A stretch of 64,000 bases of DNA from Lachnospiraceae bacterium UBA4364 (GCA_002393955.1 DGSK01000002.1:62001-126000); one strand, 5' to 3'; counted from the stretch's first letter, positions 46,856 to 57,235 are shown. A program made the numbers and translations. The notes: generated from the sequence alone by a model not told the origin.

Positions 46856-48028
46856 ATGGAATACAGTATGGAAGAAGTATTAAAGTATATTGAGGAAGAG
46901 GATGTAAAGTTTATCCGTCTTGCTTTCAGGGATGCATACGGCGTACAAAAGAATATATCTGTTATGCCCGGAGAAGTGAAAAAGGCTTTTGAGGATGGTA
47001 TACAGATCGGTACGAGGGCAATTGCAGGTTTTGCAGACAGCAAATACTCGTCTCTTTATCTTAAGCCGGATCCGGATACCATGGCTATACTGCCCTGGAG
47101 GCCTGACAGCGGAAGGGTACTCAGGATGTTCTGTGATGTATATACACCGGATGGAGAGCTTTATGAGGCTGATACCAGATACATTCTGAAAAAAGCAATT
47201 CAGGAAGCGGAGAATGCGGGAGTTGAATTCCGCTTCGGCAATGAGACGGAGTTTTATCTTTTTGCCAATGATGATGAAGGAAATTCAACGAAGAATCCTT
47301 ATGATCATGCAGGATATATGGATATCGCACCTTTGGATAAATGTGAGAATATCCGCCGGGAGATAACCCTTACCATAGAAAAGATGGGGCTTCGCCCTGA
47401 AAGATCCCATCATGAAAAAGGACCCGGACAGAATGAGATAGATTTTCACTATGCAAGGCCACTTAAGGCTGCCGACCAGATGACAACATTTAAGATGGCA
47501 GTCAGCACCATAGCGAACAGATATGGTCTGACAGCGGATTTTTCACCGCTTCCCCTTGCGGATATGCCGGGAAACGGTTACCACATAAATATGTATGCAG
47601 TAGATAGTGAGGGGAATGATGTCATAAAATATGCCGCTGCGGGCATAATAGAAAAGATAAGGGATCTGACGATTTTCCTTAATCCTACGGATTCCTCTTA
47701 TTCGCGTCTGGGCAATAATACGGCACCTGACCGTATAAACTGGTCCGGCCTGGGGCAGTCGGAGCTTATGTATATAGAAAGCTATAAGGGAAAGACCAGG
47801 GCTGAGCTGAGAAGCCCGGATGCAGGGAGTAATCCATACCTGGTATATGCGCTTCTGATATATGCAGGACTTTCCGGTATAGAACGAAAGCTTGCACTGC
47901 CGGCAGAAATGAATGAAGATGATGCATTCCTGCCCGGCTCCAAAAAGGAAGCAGCAAAACTCGCAAAGGAAAGTGCGTTTGTAAAACAGTACGTCCCTGC
48001 GGAGATAATAAAGGAATATACTGAGTAA
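46856..48028 (+). CDS. GlnA-like protein, divergent type I glutamine synthetase fold
   Basis: 390 residues, about 50 shorter than standard GS I. Both domains are present: N-terminal beta-grasp (EEEDVKFIRLAFRDAYGVQK) and the catalytic domain with metal glutamates Glu130/Glu132 (FGNETEFYLF), HHEKGPGQNEIDF near 185-197, His243 (NGYHINMYA) and Arg319 (RAELRSPDAGSNPYL). However, the NRS-x-x-x-R segment that binds glutamate and ATP phosphate in GS I is replaced by GLGQSELMYIES (299-309), so its arginines are gone. It may ligate another amine or acid, or act as a regulator. GGGGAGGG lies 7 nt before ATG 46856. The ANTAR gene follows after 22 nt, very likely one operon. Confidence 0.75.
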   Translation: MEYSMEEVLKYIEEEDVKFIRLAFRDAYGVQKNISVMPGEVKKAFEDGIQIGTRAIAGFADSKYSSLYLKPDPDTMAILPWRPDSGRVLRMFCDVYTPDGELYEADTRYILKKAIQEAENAGVEFRFGNETEFYLFANDDEGNSTKNPYDHAGYMDIAPLDKCENIRREITLTIEKMGLRPERSHHEKGPGQNEIDFHYARPLKAADQMTTFKMAVSTIANRYGLTADFSPLPLADMPGNGYHINMYAVDSEGNDVIKYAAAGIIEKIRDLTIFLNPTDSSYSRLGNNTAPDRINWSGLGQSELMYIESYKGKTRAELRSPDAGSNPYLVYALLIYAGLSGIERKLALPAEMNEDDAFLPGSKKEAAKLAKESAFVKQYVPAEIIKEYTE

Positions 48029-48050
48029 CTTTGTGCTTAGGAGGTAACCC

Positions 48051-48629
48051 ATGCCGAAACATGATGATACAGTTCATTCGGCTTTGATAGTCTCGGCATC
48101 GGAGCAGTTTGAGACGCTGATAAAAAGGTCGCTTATGGATGTCATTACTGTTGAGTCCAGAAAAAGCGGGGCGATGGCGAGGCGTTATGTTCTGGAAAGG
48201 TATTACGATCTCGTGATCATCAATGCACCTTTGCCTGATGAAAGCGGGGAGGAGCTTGCGCTTGACATTGTGGAACAGTGCGATGCCTCCGTGCTCATGG
48301 TGGTCCCACAGGATATATTCGAGGATGTGCTGGACCGTGTGACTGAGCAGGGGATAATGGTGATGCCAAAGCCTTCACCGAAGGGCAGGATAGACAAAAG
48401 TGTCCGTTTTCTGGTGGCCACCCAGAATAAGCTGCATAAGCTGGAAGCAAAAGTAGCTAAGGCTGAGGAAAAGCTGGAAGAGATGCGGGTGGTCAATAAG
48501 GCTAAGCTGGTTCTTATAAATAAAAAGAAAATGTCTGAGGACGAAGCCCATCGCTATATCGGTAAGCTGGCGATGGATAACGGAATATCAAGAGGCAGGG
48601 CTGCGGAAAGGATATTGGATGACCTGTAA
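48051..48629 (+). CDS. ANTAR-domain RNA-binding antiterminator (response-regulator-like)
   Basis: 192 residues. Residues 1-120 form a receiver-like domain (SALIVSASEQFETLIKRSLM, DLVIINAPLPDESGEELALD) in which the phospho-acceptor position reads INAPLPD, without the standard Asp-rich pocket. A coiled coil (HKLEAKVAKAEEKLEEMRVV) leads to the C-terminal ANTAR three-helix domain (NKAKLVLINKKKMSEDEAHR, YIGKLAMDNGISRGRAAERI). ANTAR proteins bind paired hexaloop hairpins and prevent termination. Matching hairpins occur in the leaders of gltB, glnN and amtB in this window. Lacking a clear phosphorylation site, it may be controlled by protein partners. It is followed by its own terminator. Confidence 0.92.
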   Translation: MPKHDDTVHSALIVSASEQFETLIKRSLMDVITVESRKSGAMARRYVLERYYDLVIINAPLPDESGEELALDIVEQCDASVLMVVPQDIFEDVLDRVTEQGIMVMPKPSPKGRIDKSVRFLVATQNKLHKLEAKVAKAEEKLEEMRVVNKAKLVLINKKKMSEDEAHRYIGKLAMDNGISRGRAAERILDDL

Positions 48630-48664
48630 TAAGGCTGCATGGTTTATGCAGCCTTATTTTTTTG
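48628..48664 (+). terminator. Terminator of the GlnA-like/ANTAR operon
   Basis: 13-bp stem AATAAGGCTGCAT / ATGCAGCCTTATT with GGTTT loop followed by TTTTTTT; overlaps the stop codon. Confidence 0.9.
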
Positions 48665-48715
48665 ATTTTCGAGGAAAATCTGATCGCTTTTTTTTACACA
48701 AATGATCGGAGTGTG

Positions 48716-48737
48716 TTGTTTTGACGTTTCAAAACAA
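48716..48737. promoter_or_regulatory. 9-bp inverted repeat in the clpB upstream region
   Basis: TTGTTTTGA-cgtt-TCAAAACAA, perfect arms with a 4-nt centre, 5 bp before the degenerate CIRCE. An operator is likely; the regulator is not known. It does not match the GGTCAAA heptads of CtsR. Confidence 0.5.
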
Positions 48738-48741
48738 AAAA

Positions 48742-48768
48742 TTAGCACTCACCACTTGACTTGGCTAA
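48742..48768. promoter_or_regulatory. Degenerate CIRCE element (HrcA operator)
   Basis: TTAGCACTC, exactly 9 bp, then CTTGGCTAA; the consensus second arm is GAGTGCTAA, so the left arm is perfect and the right arm matches at 5 of 9. Position upstream of clpB supports heat-shock control. The rest of 48769-48921 includes a leader helix CGGATGCG/CGTATCCG (about 48817/48858) and no gene. Confidence 0.6.
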
Positions 48769-48921
48769 CAATTAGTGAGAAGATAATCCCTGGAAGAAAA
48801 TACAGATTATCCTCGGATGCGCTGAAACCGATAGCTGATATGATCTAAACTCTCGTATCCGGGGATCTGCATAAACAAATTGTCTTTGATGTGACGCTAA
48901 AAGCGGCAGAAAGGGGGAATT

Positions 48922-51504
48922 ATGAATATACAGAAATTTACACAGAATTCAGTATTGGCAGTACAGAATACTGAGAAGATCGCATATGAATACGGCAATC
49001 AGGAGATAGAGGAGGAGCACCTGCTTTATTCTCTTTTGAAGCTGGATGACAGTCTGATCCTGAAGCTTGTAGAGAAGATGGACATTAATACCGAACACTT
49101 TATCGGCAGGGTGGAGGATGCCCTTGAAAAGTGTGTAAAGGTCCAGGGTGGAGACCTGCGTTTCGGCAGATATCTGAATGAAGTGCTGAATAATGCTGAG
49201 GATGAGGCCAAGGCCATGGGGGATGACTACGTCTCCGTTGAGCATCTTTTCCTGGCTATGATAAAAAAGCCTGATAAGGCAGTGAAAGCCATTTTTACGG
49301 AATACGGCATAACCCGTGACAGGTTCTTAGGTGTGCTGGCACAGGTGCGGGGAAATCAGCGTGTTACATCGGACAATCCCGAAGCTACTTATGATACCCT
49401 GGAAAAATACGGGCAGGATCTGGTAGAAAAAGCCAAGAATCAGAAGCTTGATCCTGTTATCGGAAGGGATGCTGAGATAAGAAATGTCATAAGGATCCTG
49501 TCCAGAAAGACCAAGAACAATCCCGTGCTCATAGGTGAGCCTGGTGTGGGCAAGACGGCTGTAGTCGAAGGCCTTGCGCAGCGTATTGTTATGGGGGATG
49601 TTCCCGGCGGACTGAAGGACAAGAAGATATTCTCACTGGATATGGGCTCCATGGTGGCCGGCGCAAAATACCGGGGTGAATTCGAGGAAAGGCTTAAGGC
49701 TGTACTGGAGGAAGTAAAGAAATCCGAGGGACAGATCATCCTCTTCATAGATGAGCTTCATACAATAGTGGGTGCCGGCAAGACGGAAGGCTCCATGGAT
49801 GCGGGAAATATGCTTAAGCCCATGCTTGCAAGGGGCGAGCTTCACTGCATAGGTGCCACTACCCTGGATGAATACCGCAAGTATATTGAAAAGGATCCGG
49901 CACTTGAGAGACGTTTCCAGCCTGTGCTGGTAAATGAGCCGACAGTGGAGGATACGGTATCTATATTAAGGGGCTTAAAGGATCGTTATGAGGTTTATCA
50001 CGGCGTAAAGATACTGGATAATGCACTGGTGGCTGCGGCTACCCTTTCGGACAGATATATAACCGACAGGTTTCTTCCGGACAAGGCTATAGACCTGGTG
50101 GATGAAGCCTGCGCAATGATAAAGACTGAGCTGGATACCCTGCCCACAGAGCTGGATGAAAAGCAGCGCCGGATACTCCAGATGGAGATTGAAGCAGCGG
50201 CTCTTAAAAAGGAAGATGATAACTTAAGCAGGGAAAGACTTGATGACCTCCTTAAGGAACTGGCTGAGGAAAAGGAAATCTTCGCTAATGAGAAGGCTCA
50301 GTGGGAAAATGAAAAGAGTGCTGTGGACAGGCTCTCGGTTATCAGGGAGAATATCGAATCCGTAAACAATGAGATACAGATCGCACAGAGGGAAGGAAAT
50401 CTGGAAAAAGCGGCAGAGCTTACATACGGCAAGCTGCCGGAGCTTAAGAAACAGCTGGAGATAGAGGAAGAGCAGGCAGGGAAACGTGAGACCAGACTGG
50501 TACATGAAAATGTTTCCGAGGATGAGATCGGTCGTATCGTGTCGAGATGGACAGGAATCCCTGTCAGCCGGCTGAATGAGTCCGAAAGAAACAAGACACT
50601 CCATCTGGATGAACAGCTTCATAAGAGAGTAGTGGGCCAGGATGAGGCGGTCATGAAGGTCAGTGAGGCCATAATGCGTTCAAAGGCAGGAATAAAGGAT
50701 CCCGGTAAGCCTATAGGCTCTTTCCTGTTCCTTGGTCCTACAGGCGTAGGCAAGACAGAGCTTGCCAAAACCCTTGCGGATGCACTTTTTGATGATGAGA
50801 AAAATATGGTCCGTATAGATATGAGCGAATATATGGAGAAGCACTCCGTATCCAGGCTTGTAGGAGCGCCTCCCGGATATGTGGGCTATGATGAAGGCGG
50901 GCAGCTTACAGAGGCGGTAAGGAGAAAGCCTTATTCCGTAGTGCTTTTTGATGAGATTGAAAAGGCTCATCCTGATGTATTCAATATACTGCTGCAGGTA
51001 CTGGATGACGGCAGGATAACGGATTCCCAGGGACGTGTGGTAGATTTTAAGAATACTATCATCATAATGACATCTAATATAGGTGCTTCATTCCTGTTAG
51101 ATGGCATCAAAGAGGATGGTACGATTTCTGAGGATGCTGAGGAGGCTGTATCGGGACTTTTGAAGAACCATTTCAGACCGGAGTTTTTAAACAGGCTGGA
51201 TGAGATCATAATGTTCAAGCCTCTTACAAAGGACAACATAAGCGGAATAGTGGATCTCATAATGAAGTCATTGAATGAAAGGCTGGCAGACAGGGAGCTT
51301 TCCGTGGAACTTTCTCCGGAGGCAGAGGCATTTATCGTAGAGGACGGTTTTGATCCGGCATACGGTGCAAGGCCGCTTAAACGGTATATCCAGAAGACTG
51401 TAGAGACGCTTACCGCAAAGCTTATCCTGTCGGGAAATGTTTCCACCGGAGATACCATAGTCATAACACTGAATGACGGAGAACTGGAGGCAGAAAAAAA
51501 ATAA
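48922..51504 (+). CDS. clpB: ATP-dependent disaggregase ClpB
   Basis: 860 residues, full length. Hexameric AAA+ chaperone that extracts proteins from aggregates together with DnaK. N-domain (1-145) begins [20 protein letters not shown]; first AAA+ with Walker [10 protein letters not shown] and [13 protein letters not shown]; the middle coiled coil (about 400-525), which distinguishes ClpB from ClpA/ClpC; second AAA+ with GPTGVGKTE and [14 protein letters not shown]-terminal [25 protein letters not shown] precedes the ATG. The upstream region holds a degenerate CIRCE. Confidence 0.97.
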   Translation: MNIQKFTQNSVLAVQNTEKIAYEYGNQEIEEEHLLYSLLKLDDSLILKLVEKMDINTEHFIGRVEDALEKCVKVQGGDLRFGRYLNEVLNNAEDEAKAMGDDYVSVEHLFLAMIKKPDKAVKAIFTEYGITRDRFLGVLAQVRGNQRVTSDNPEATYDTLEKYGQDLVEKAKNQKLDPVIGRDAEIRNVIRILSRKTKNNPVLIGEPGVGKTAVVEGLAQRIVMGDVPGGLKDKKIFSLDMGSMVAGAKYRGEFEERLKAVLEEVKKSEGQIILFIDELHTIVGAGKTEGSMDAGNMLKPMLARGELHCIGATTLDEYRKYIEKDPALERRFQPVLVNEPTVEDTVSILRGLKDRYEVYHGVKILDNALVAAATLSDRYITDRFLPDKAIDLVDEACAMIKTELDTLPTELDEKQRRILQMEIEAAALKKEDDNLSRERLDDLLKELAEEKEIFANEKAQWENEKSAVDRLSVIRENIESVNNEIQIAQREGNLEKAAELTYGKLPELKKQLEIEEEQAGKRETRLVHENVSEDEIGRIVSRWTGIPVSRLNESERNKTLHLDEQLHKRVVGQDEAVMKVSEAIMRSKAGIKDPGKPIGSFLFLGPTGVGKTELAKTLADALFDDEKNMVRIDMSEYMEKHSVSRLVGAPPGYVGYDEGGQLTEAVRRKPYSVVLFDEIEKAHPDVFNILLQVLDDGRITDSQGRVVDFKNTIIIMTSNIGASFLLDGIKEDGTISEDAEEAVSGLLKNHFRPEFLNRLDEIIMFKPLTKDNISGIVDLIMKSLNERLADRELSVELSPEAEAFIVEDGFDPAYGARPLKRYIQKTVETLTAKLILSGNVSTGDTIVITLNDGELEAEKK

Positions 51505-51648
51505 TAAAATTTTCATATTCAGTGCAATAAAAAACATACCGGATGTATTATCCCTATAGAAAGCGGAAAACAGCCGCCGGTACAGCCCGGATCACATGAA
51601 TACACGGGCATACAAAAGCGGTTATTTGTAAAAGGGAGGTAATGGCTT

Positions 51649-51840
51649 ATGAAGATCCTGGTTGCTTGTGTATTGTGGACAGTGCTGGTTCTGATCATGT
51701 CATCTCAGGGAAGCCTGTTTGAAAAGAAAGACAAAATGGTGCATAATACAAAGGGTAAGGACAAGGAAGGCAATGTGATACCATTTACCCTCCTGGGAAC
51801 GGACTTGAATGAGATGGATGATATGAGGAAACCGGTATGA
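51649..51840 (+). CDS. 63-residue single-span membrane protein
   Basis: An N-terminal hydrophobic segment (ILVACVLWTVLVLIMSS) followed by a charged tail (KKDKMVHNTKGKDKEGNVI). Function unknown. GGAGG is 9 nt before ATG 51649. Its stop overlaps the start of the pseudouridine synthase gene (ATGA), so the two are coupled. Confidence 0.7.
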   Translation: MKILVACVLWTVLVLIMSSQGSLFEKKDKMVHNTKGKDKEGNVIPFTLLGTDLNEMDDMRKPV

Positions 51841-52643
51841 GGATTGACAGATTTCTGTCTGATATGGGATACGGAACACGCTCGGAGATAAAGAAGATGA
51901 TAAGATCCGGGCGTGTTTATTTTTGTGATAAGGTCTGCAAAGATCCGGGAATGAAGGTGGCGGAGACTGATGTACTCAGGGTGGTGCCCGCAGAAAGCCT
52001 GAAAGGCTGCGGTGATGCAAAAATGTTTTCCGGAGATGGCAGCGTTAATATAGATATGGCGGTGGAGAATCGGAATGGTTTTGTGGTAAAATATGAGCCG
52101 TATCAGTACATTTTGCTAAATAAGCCGGCGGGAGTAGTGAGTGCGGTTACCGATCCTGTCCATCAGACTGTCGTGGATATATGTAAAGGCTATGGCATTA
52201 GGGACGATATTTTTCCCATAGGACGGCTGGATCTTGATACGGAAGGACTGCTGATACTGTCGAATGACGGAAAGCTGTCCCATGACCTGCTGACACCCGG
52301 AAAACATGTGGAAAAAGAGTATGAAGCCGTACTGGAACATCCGGCAGAGGAAAGTGCGGCAGAGATTTTTGCAGGAGGCATGGAGGTGCCTGCATCGGAA
52401 AAGGGAAATGATGGCTTTTCGGCGCTGCCTGCAAAGCTTGAGATATGCAGTGAAGACAGGAAGACCGTGAGGCTTACAATAAATGAGGGCAAATACCATC
52501 AGGTTAAGCGGATGTTTGCGGCAATCGGGAATCAGGTGGTTCATCTGAAGCGTATCAGGATGGGGAATCTGGTCCTGCCTGACAATCTGCAGCCGGGGGA
52601 ATATATGAAGATTGAAAAGGACAGGCTGTTTGAGATGCTGTGA
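51837..52643 (+). CDS. rsuA: 16S rRNA pseudouridine synthase RsuA family
   Basis: 268 residues. S4 RNA-binding domain (MRIDRFLSDMGYGTRSEIKK, IRSGRVYF), then the catalytic domain with YILLNKPAGVVSAVTD and the active-site Asp in GRLDLDTEGLLILSNDG, and C-terminal LTINEGKYHQVKRMFAAIG. Isomerises one uridine of 16S rRNA in E. coli (U516); the exact target here could differ. Start overlaps the previous stop by ATGA. Confidence 0.93.
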   Translation: MRIDRFLSDMGYGTRSEIKKMIRSGRVYFCDKVCKDPGMKVAETDVLRVVPAESLKGCGDAKMFSGDGSVNIDMAVENRNGFVVKYEPYQYILLNKPAGVVSAVTDPVHQTVVDICKGYGIRDDIFPIGRLDLDTEGLLILSNDGKLSHDLLTPGKHVEKEYEAVLEHPAEESAAEIFAGGMEVPASEKGNDGFSALPAKLEICSEDRKTVRLTINEGKYHQVKRMFAAIGNQVVHLKRIRMGNLVLPDNLQPGEYMKIEKDRLFEML

Positions 52644-52700
52644 TACAGCATAATGGGTTTGTGTAAATTTATAAATTTGCAGATAAGAGGATATGAAAAA

Positions 52701-53948
52701 ATGAAGGAAAGACAGTATGCTTCACCGACGGAGCGTTTTCTTAAATATGTATCTGTCGACACACAGTCAGATCCGCACGCAGAGGTCTATCCCAGCACCG
52801 AGGGACAGCGGGAGCTGCTTTCCCTTCTGCGGGATGAGCTTATCAAGATGGGAGTTCCTGATGTGAGACAGGATGAAAAATATGCCTGTGTTTATGCGGT
52901 GATCCCGTCGAATATGCCTGAAAAGACCGTGACATCAATAGGCTTTATCGCGCATACGGATACTTCCGATGCCATAAGCGGGAAAAATGTCAGGGCGCGC
53001 GTAATAGAGAATTTTGACGGTGATGACATAGTATTAAATAAAGAAAAGAATATCGTAACCAGAATGTCTGAATTTCCCGAGATGAAGAGGTTAAAGGGAA
53101 AGAATATTATCGTTACGGATGGAACAACGCTGTTAGGGGCTGATGACAAGTCTGGTGTGACAGCGATAATGGAGATGGCAGAATATTTCTGTATTCATTC
53201 CGAAGAAAAGCATGGGAACATCTGCATTGCATTTACTGCTGATGAGGAAACCGGGCGGGGAACCGATCATTTTGACATACAGGGTTTTGGGGCTCATTTT
53301 GCCTATACTGTGGATGGAGATATGCTGGGGGACCTTGCAGGAGAAAATTTCAATGCGGCCGGTGCCGTAGTTACGGTAAATGGCTGCAGCGTACATCCCG
53401 GCGATGCATACGGAAAGATGAAGAATGCATCAGGAATACTGCAGGAATTTGACAGGCTTCTGCCGCAGAAGGAAAGACCTGAATATACAAGGGGCAGGGA
53501 GGGATTTTACCATCTTTGTGAGATCAGGGGAAGTGTGGAAGAGGCGGTGGCTGAGTATATCATCAGGGATCATGATGACGATACTTTTGAAGAACGGAAG
53601 AGAGTTTTCCAGGCGGCAGCAGATGAGATTAATAAAAAATACGGTGAAGGAACACTTATCGTAAATATGGAAGATTCATACTATAATATGAAGCGGCGCC
53701 TGGATCCGCACCCGGAAGTTATGGATAATGCGCGGAAAGCTATGGAAAAGCTTGGAATAGAAGCAATAGAAAAGCCGATAAGGGGCGGTACGGATGGTGC
53801 AAGGCTTTCGTTCTTAGGATTGCCATGCCCGAATCTTGGAACCGGCGGCGGAAATTTTCACGGAAGGCATGAGTTTCTCTGTATAGATGAAATGGAACAG
53901 ACTATTGAACTGTTAAAGCAGATAGTGAGGGAATATGCATCAGAATAA
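52701..53948 (+). CDS. pepT: Peptidase T (tripeptidase)
   Basis: 415 residues, M20B dinuclear zinc aminopeptidase that removes N-terminal residues from tripeptides in the cytoplasm. Metal-binding and catalytic blocks: FIAHTDTSDA, GTTLLGADDKSGVTAIMEM, TADEETGRGTDHFDI, YTVDGDMLG, HPGDAYGKM and RGGTDGARLSFLGLPCPNLGT split across the C-terminal domain. ATG 52701 has AGAGG 10 nt upstream; the frame opens earlier but without a ribosome site. The next gene starts inside its 3' end. Confidence 0.95.
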   Translation: MKERQYASPTERFLKYVSVDTQSDPHAEVYPSTEGQRELLSLLRDELIKMGVPDVRQDEKYACVYAVIPSNMPEKTVTSIGFIAHTDTSDAISGKNVRARVIENFDGDDIVLNKEKNIVTRMSEFPEMKRLKGKNIIVTDGTTLLGADDKSGVTAIMEMAEYFCIHSEEKHGNICIAFTADEETGRGTDHFDIQGFGAHFAYTVDGDMLGDLAGENFNAAGAVVTVNGCSVHPGDAYGKMKNASGILQEFDRLLPQKERPEYTRGREGFYHLCEIRGSVEEAVAEYIIRDHDDDTFEERKRVFQAAADEINKKYGEGTLIVNMEDSYYNMKRRLDPHPEVMDNARKAMEKLGIEAIEKPIRGGTDGARLSFLGLPCPNLGTGGGNFHGRHEFLCIDEMEQTIELLKQIVREYASE

Positions 53949-54939
53949 ATTAAATATAAAATATATTTTCCTGTGCATGCTGGTAATATGCACTGTTTTT
54001 GTGACTGCCTGCGGTAAGGACAGCAGGATAATACTTACGACGGGATTTGATGATGACGAGATATTCAGACTGGAGGGCGTGTCCTGCTACAAGCCTGAGG
54101 TGATGGTATATCTGACCACCATGCAGAACCAGTACGAGTCGGCCTTCGGTGAGCAGATATGGAAGACAGAGACCGGCGGGATCACTCTGGAAGACAGTGT
54201 AAAGCAGACTGTCCTTGCAAGACTTGCCAAGATAAAGATGATGAACCTTATGGCGGCAAGCTATAAGCTTGAGCTTACGAAAGAGCAGGAGCAAAGGGCT
54301 GTTCTGGCGGCCGCAAACTATTATTCATCACTTTCCGATGAGGAGAAATCAGCACTCGGTAATATAAAGGAAAATGATATCTGCACCATGTATAAGGAAT
54401 ATGCGCTTGCGGACAGCCTTTATGATTATCTGACTTCCGATGTAAACGTGGAGATAAGTGATGATGAAGCCCGGACCATTACCGTTGAGCAGATAAAGGT
54501 ATCTACCTATGATGAGGCGCAGCAGATACTGCGTGAGCTGAGAGACGGTGCAAGTTTTGATGAACTGGCCATGTCAAGGAGCATGTCGGAGGATCTTATT
54601 GTTTCGTTCCACAAGGGTGATGAAGAGGAGGCAAAGGAATCGGCATGCTTTAATCTGGGCGAGAAGGAAGTAAGCCTGGTTGTAGAATGTGCGGATGGTT
54701 ACTACATATTTAAATGCCTCAATACGCTTGACCGCGAGAAGACTGATAACAGAAAGGCAGAGATACAGGAGCAGCGGAGACAGGAAGCTTTTGATGCGGC
54801 GTATAATTCCTTTATGGAGGGCAAGCGCTGTTATCTTAACGAAGATGCTTTCGAAGCAATAGAATTCGTGGGCGGCGGTGAAGTGGATACAATGGACTTT
54901 TTTGATGTGTACGAGCAGACTGTGGCATCAGCAAAATAA
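53935..54939 (+). CDS. PrsA/SurA-like lipoprotein with parvulin-type domain
   Basis: 334 residues. Lipoprotein signal with VTAC lipobox; helical chaperone-like region (about 70-175) and a reduced parvulin domain (TITVEQIKVSTYDEAQQILR, ELRDGASFDELAMSRSMSED, and ECADGYYIFKCL). It probably assists folding of secreted proteins outside the membrane. It overlaps pepT by 14 nt, with GAGGG close to the ATG. Several catalytic parvulin residues are not evident, so a chaperone role without isomerase activity is possible. Confidence 0.78.
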   Translation: MHQNKLNIKYIFLCMLVICTVFVTACGKDSRIILTTGFDDDEIFRLEGVSCYKPEVMVYLTTMQNQYESAFGEQIWKTETGGITLEDSVKQTVLARLAKIKMMNLMAASYKLELTKEQEQRAVLAAANYYSSLSDEEKSALGNIKENDICTMYKEYALADSLYDYLTSDVNVEISDDEARTITVEQIKVSTYDEAQQILRELRDGASFDELAMSRSMSEDLIVSFHKGDEEEAKESACFNLGEKEVSLVVECADGYYIFKCLNTLDREKTDNRKAEIQEQRRQEAFDAAYNSFMEGKRCYLNEDAFEAIEFVGGGEVDTMDFFDVYEQTVASAK

Positions 54940-54953
54940 GCGCTTATATATCC

Positions 54954-54982
54954 TTGTTTTTGAAAGTGCCACAGTATATAAT
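54954..54982 (+). promoter_or_regulatory. Promoter ahead of the DUF4190-like gene
   Basis: TTGTTT (54954-54959), 17 bp, perfect TATAAT (54977-54982); leader about 125 nt. Confidence 0.65.
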
Positions 54983-55113
54983 AGTGGCGTTGCGTTATTT
55001 TAACCTATGGATTATGGCAAATCAGACCGTATGAGTTAAGAGAAGCTGTTCGGCAGGCTGCCCCGGAGAGGGAAAAATGGATAAGCCGGATATGCGCAGC
55101 AGAAAGGAAAATA

Positions 55114-55779
55114 ATGGATCAGAATCAAAATTTTAGTCAGAATTATAATCCTAATCCTGCTTGCAATCAGGGGGACAATCCCTATATGGCTAATGATGTT
55201 TCGAAAAAGGGTGGGCCTTCCGGATTAAGCATAGCAGCTATTATTTTGGCATTTGTTTTTTCTCCTGCAGGCTTGATACTGGGCTTTGTGGATCTGTTTA
55301 AAAAGGACGGAAGGACAAAAGGCCTGTCAATAGCAGCTATCATTGCTTCGATAGTAGCAGGTTTCGCAGGTCTGATCGTATGTGCGGTACTTCTGGCAGT
55401 CATTTACCCGCAGGCTGTAAGGTATGAGCAGAAGTCTTGTATTTCAGCCGATACCCAGCTATGTAACAGCGTAAGGAATGCGATCATTACATCAATGATG
55501 GATCCTGCTGTTGTAACCGGCAGTAATCCGGGACTGCCTTCAGACTATGACTGGGTATATGTAGAGGATATAGATCCCGACACGGATTTCGGAAGGACAT
55601 TTGAGGAATATATAGGATCGGACGTTGATGAGATAGAAGATCAGATAAAGTCCTCGTACAGAGGGAAAGACGCAAGCGGACTTCAGTTTCGGATAACAAA
55701 CGGTAACGATGTCGAAGTAAGGATAGAGAATTCCGACAACGGAAACGGTGAAGAGATATCGGTGGGTGTATATTATTAA
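55114..55779 (+). CDS. DUF4190-like membrane protein with extracytoplasmic domain
   Basis: 221 residues. Asn/Gln/Pro-rich start, then two membrane segments (about 38-58 with LSIAAIILAFVFSPAGLILG, and 72-97) that fit DUF4190, joined by a short basic loop; the remaining 120 residues lie outside or inside as a small acidic domain with a pilin-like feature (cysteines at about 108 and 117, QLCNSVRNAIITSMMDP). Function unknown. The gene lies between the PrsA-like and glyA genes and has its own promoter. Confidence 0.7.
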   Translation: MDQNQNFSQNYNPNPACNQGDNPYMANDVSKKGGPSGLSIAAIILAFVFSPAGLILGFVDLFKKDGRTKGLSIAAIIASIVAGFAGLIVCAVLLAVIYPQAVRYEQKSCISADTQLCNSVRNAIITSMMDPAVVTGSNPGLPSDYDWVYVEDIDPDTDFGRTFEEYIGSDVDEIEDQIKSSYRGKDASGLQFRITNGNDVEVRIENSDNGNGEEISVGVYY

Positions 55780-55839
55780 ATGGTATTATTGATTGCAGAG
55801 AATGCAGCGTAATAAAGAAAAAAATCAGGAGGAAAACAA

Positions 55840-57078
55840 ATGTATTCAATGGAAGAGTTAAAAGCAGTGGATCCCGAGATCGCAGCTGCCATCGAGAAGG
55901 AATTTGACAGACAGAACGACCATATCGAACTCATTGCTTCGGAAAACTGGGTTAGCCATGCTGTAATGGCTGCAATGGGCAGTGTTATGACAAACAAGTA
56001 TGCGGAGGGCTATCCCGGAAAGCGTTACTACGGCGGATGTGAGAACATGGACGTTGTAGAGACTCTTGCCATTGAACGTGCAAAGGAAGTATTCGGCTGC
56101 ACATATGCAAATGTTCAGCCTCATTCAGGCGCTCAGGCTAATCTTGCAGTACAGTTTGCAATATGCCAGCCCGGCGATACCATCATGGGTATGAACCTTG
56201 ATCACGGCGGACATCTTACACACGGAAGCCCGGTAAATATTTCCGGTACTTATTTCAATATTGTTCCTTACGGTGTAAATGATGAAGGTTTCATAGACTA
56301 TGATAAGCTTCGCGAGATCGCTATCGAGTCAAAGCCTAAGATGATCATTGCAGGTGCATCCGCATATGCAAGAACCATTGATTTCAAGAAATTCCGTGAA
56401 GTTGCTGATGAGGTAGGCGCAGTGCTTATGGTAGATATGGCGCATATCGCAGGTCTGGTTGCTACAGGTCTTCATCCCAGCCCTATCCCTTATGCTGACG
56501 TGGTTACAACCACTACGCACAAGACTCTTCGCGGACCCAGAGGAGGACTTATCCTTTCAAGCGAGGAGAATGCAAAGAAATTCAAATTCAATAAGTCAGT
56601 ATTCCCCGGAATCCAGGGTGGTCCTCTTATGCATGTTATTGCTGCAAAGGCTGTATGCTTCAAGGAAGCTCTTTCACCTGAATTCAAGGTATACTGCCAG
56701 GGCATAGTTGACAATGCACAGGCACTTTCCAAAGGACTTATGAACAGAGGCGTGAAGATCGTATCCGGTGGTACAGATAATCATCTTATGCTGGTTGACC
56801 TTACTCCCCAGAATCTTACGGGTAAAGAGGTTGAGGCATGGATGGATGAAGCTCATCTTACCGCAAATAAGAACACGATCCCCAATGATCCTCAGAAGCC
56901 CAATGTTACAAGCGGTATCCGTCTGGGCACACCTTCGGTTACCAGCCGTGGTATGAATACTGAAGATATGGATAAGATCGCAGAGGCTATTGCTGAGATA
57001 GTAAATAAGAAGGAAGAGGGTATCCCTGCAGCAAGAGCTATCGTGGCTGAGCTTACTGCAAAGTATCCGCTTAAATAA
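55840..57078 (+). CDS. glyA: Serine hydroxymethyltransferase
   Basis: 412 residues, PLP enzyme converting serine and tetrahydrofolate to glycine and methylene-tetrahydrofolate. Family marks: [67 protein letters not shown] and the PLP lysine in [21 protein letters not shown] precedes ATG 55840 by 7 nt. A terminator follows at 57112. Confidence 0.97.
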   Translation: MYSMEELKAVDPEIAAAIEKEFDRQNDHIELIASENWVSHAVMAAMGSVMTNKYAEGYPGKRYYGGCENMDVVETLAIERAKEVFGCTYANVQPHSGAQANLAVQFAICQPGDTIMGMNLDHGGHLTHGSPVNISGTYFNIVPYGVNDEGFIDYDKLREIAIESKPKMIIAGASAYARTIDFKKFREVADEVGAVLMVDMAHIAGLVATGLHPSPIPYADVVTTTTHKTLRGPRGGLILSSEENAKKFKFNKSVFPGIQGGPLMHVIAAKAVCFKEALSPEFKVYCQGIVDNAQALSKGLMNRGVKIVSGGTDNHLMLVDLTPQNLTGKEVEAWMDEAHLTANKNTIPNDPQKPNVTSGIRLGTPSVTSRGMNTEDMDKIAEAIAEIVNKKEEGIPAARAIVAELTAKYPLK

Positions 57079-57111
57079 TGAATAAGAAATCTCTTAGTAA
57101 AATATGAATGG

Positions 57112-57146
57112 AAAAAGAGTTACCCGGACCGGTAGCTCTTTTTTTA
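57112..57146 (+). terminator. glyA terminator
   Basis: AAAGAGTTACC / GGTAGCTCTTT (one G-U pair) followed by TTTTTTT-rich sequence. Confidence 0.85.
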
Positions 57147-57235
57147 TTTCTTGTTCAAGACTATCAGACTCGGCAGTCTGAAAGAATTTGTCATAGACGG
57201 AGCTAGGCAATGCAGGTGCTTTTTTAGTGAAATTA

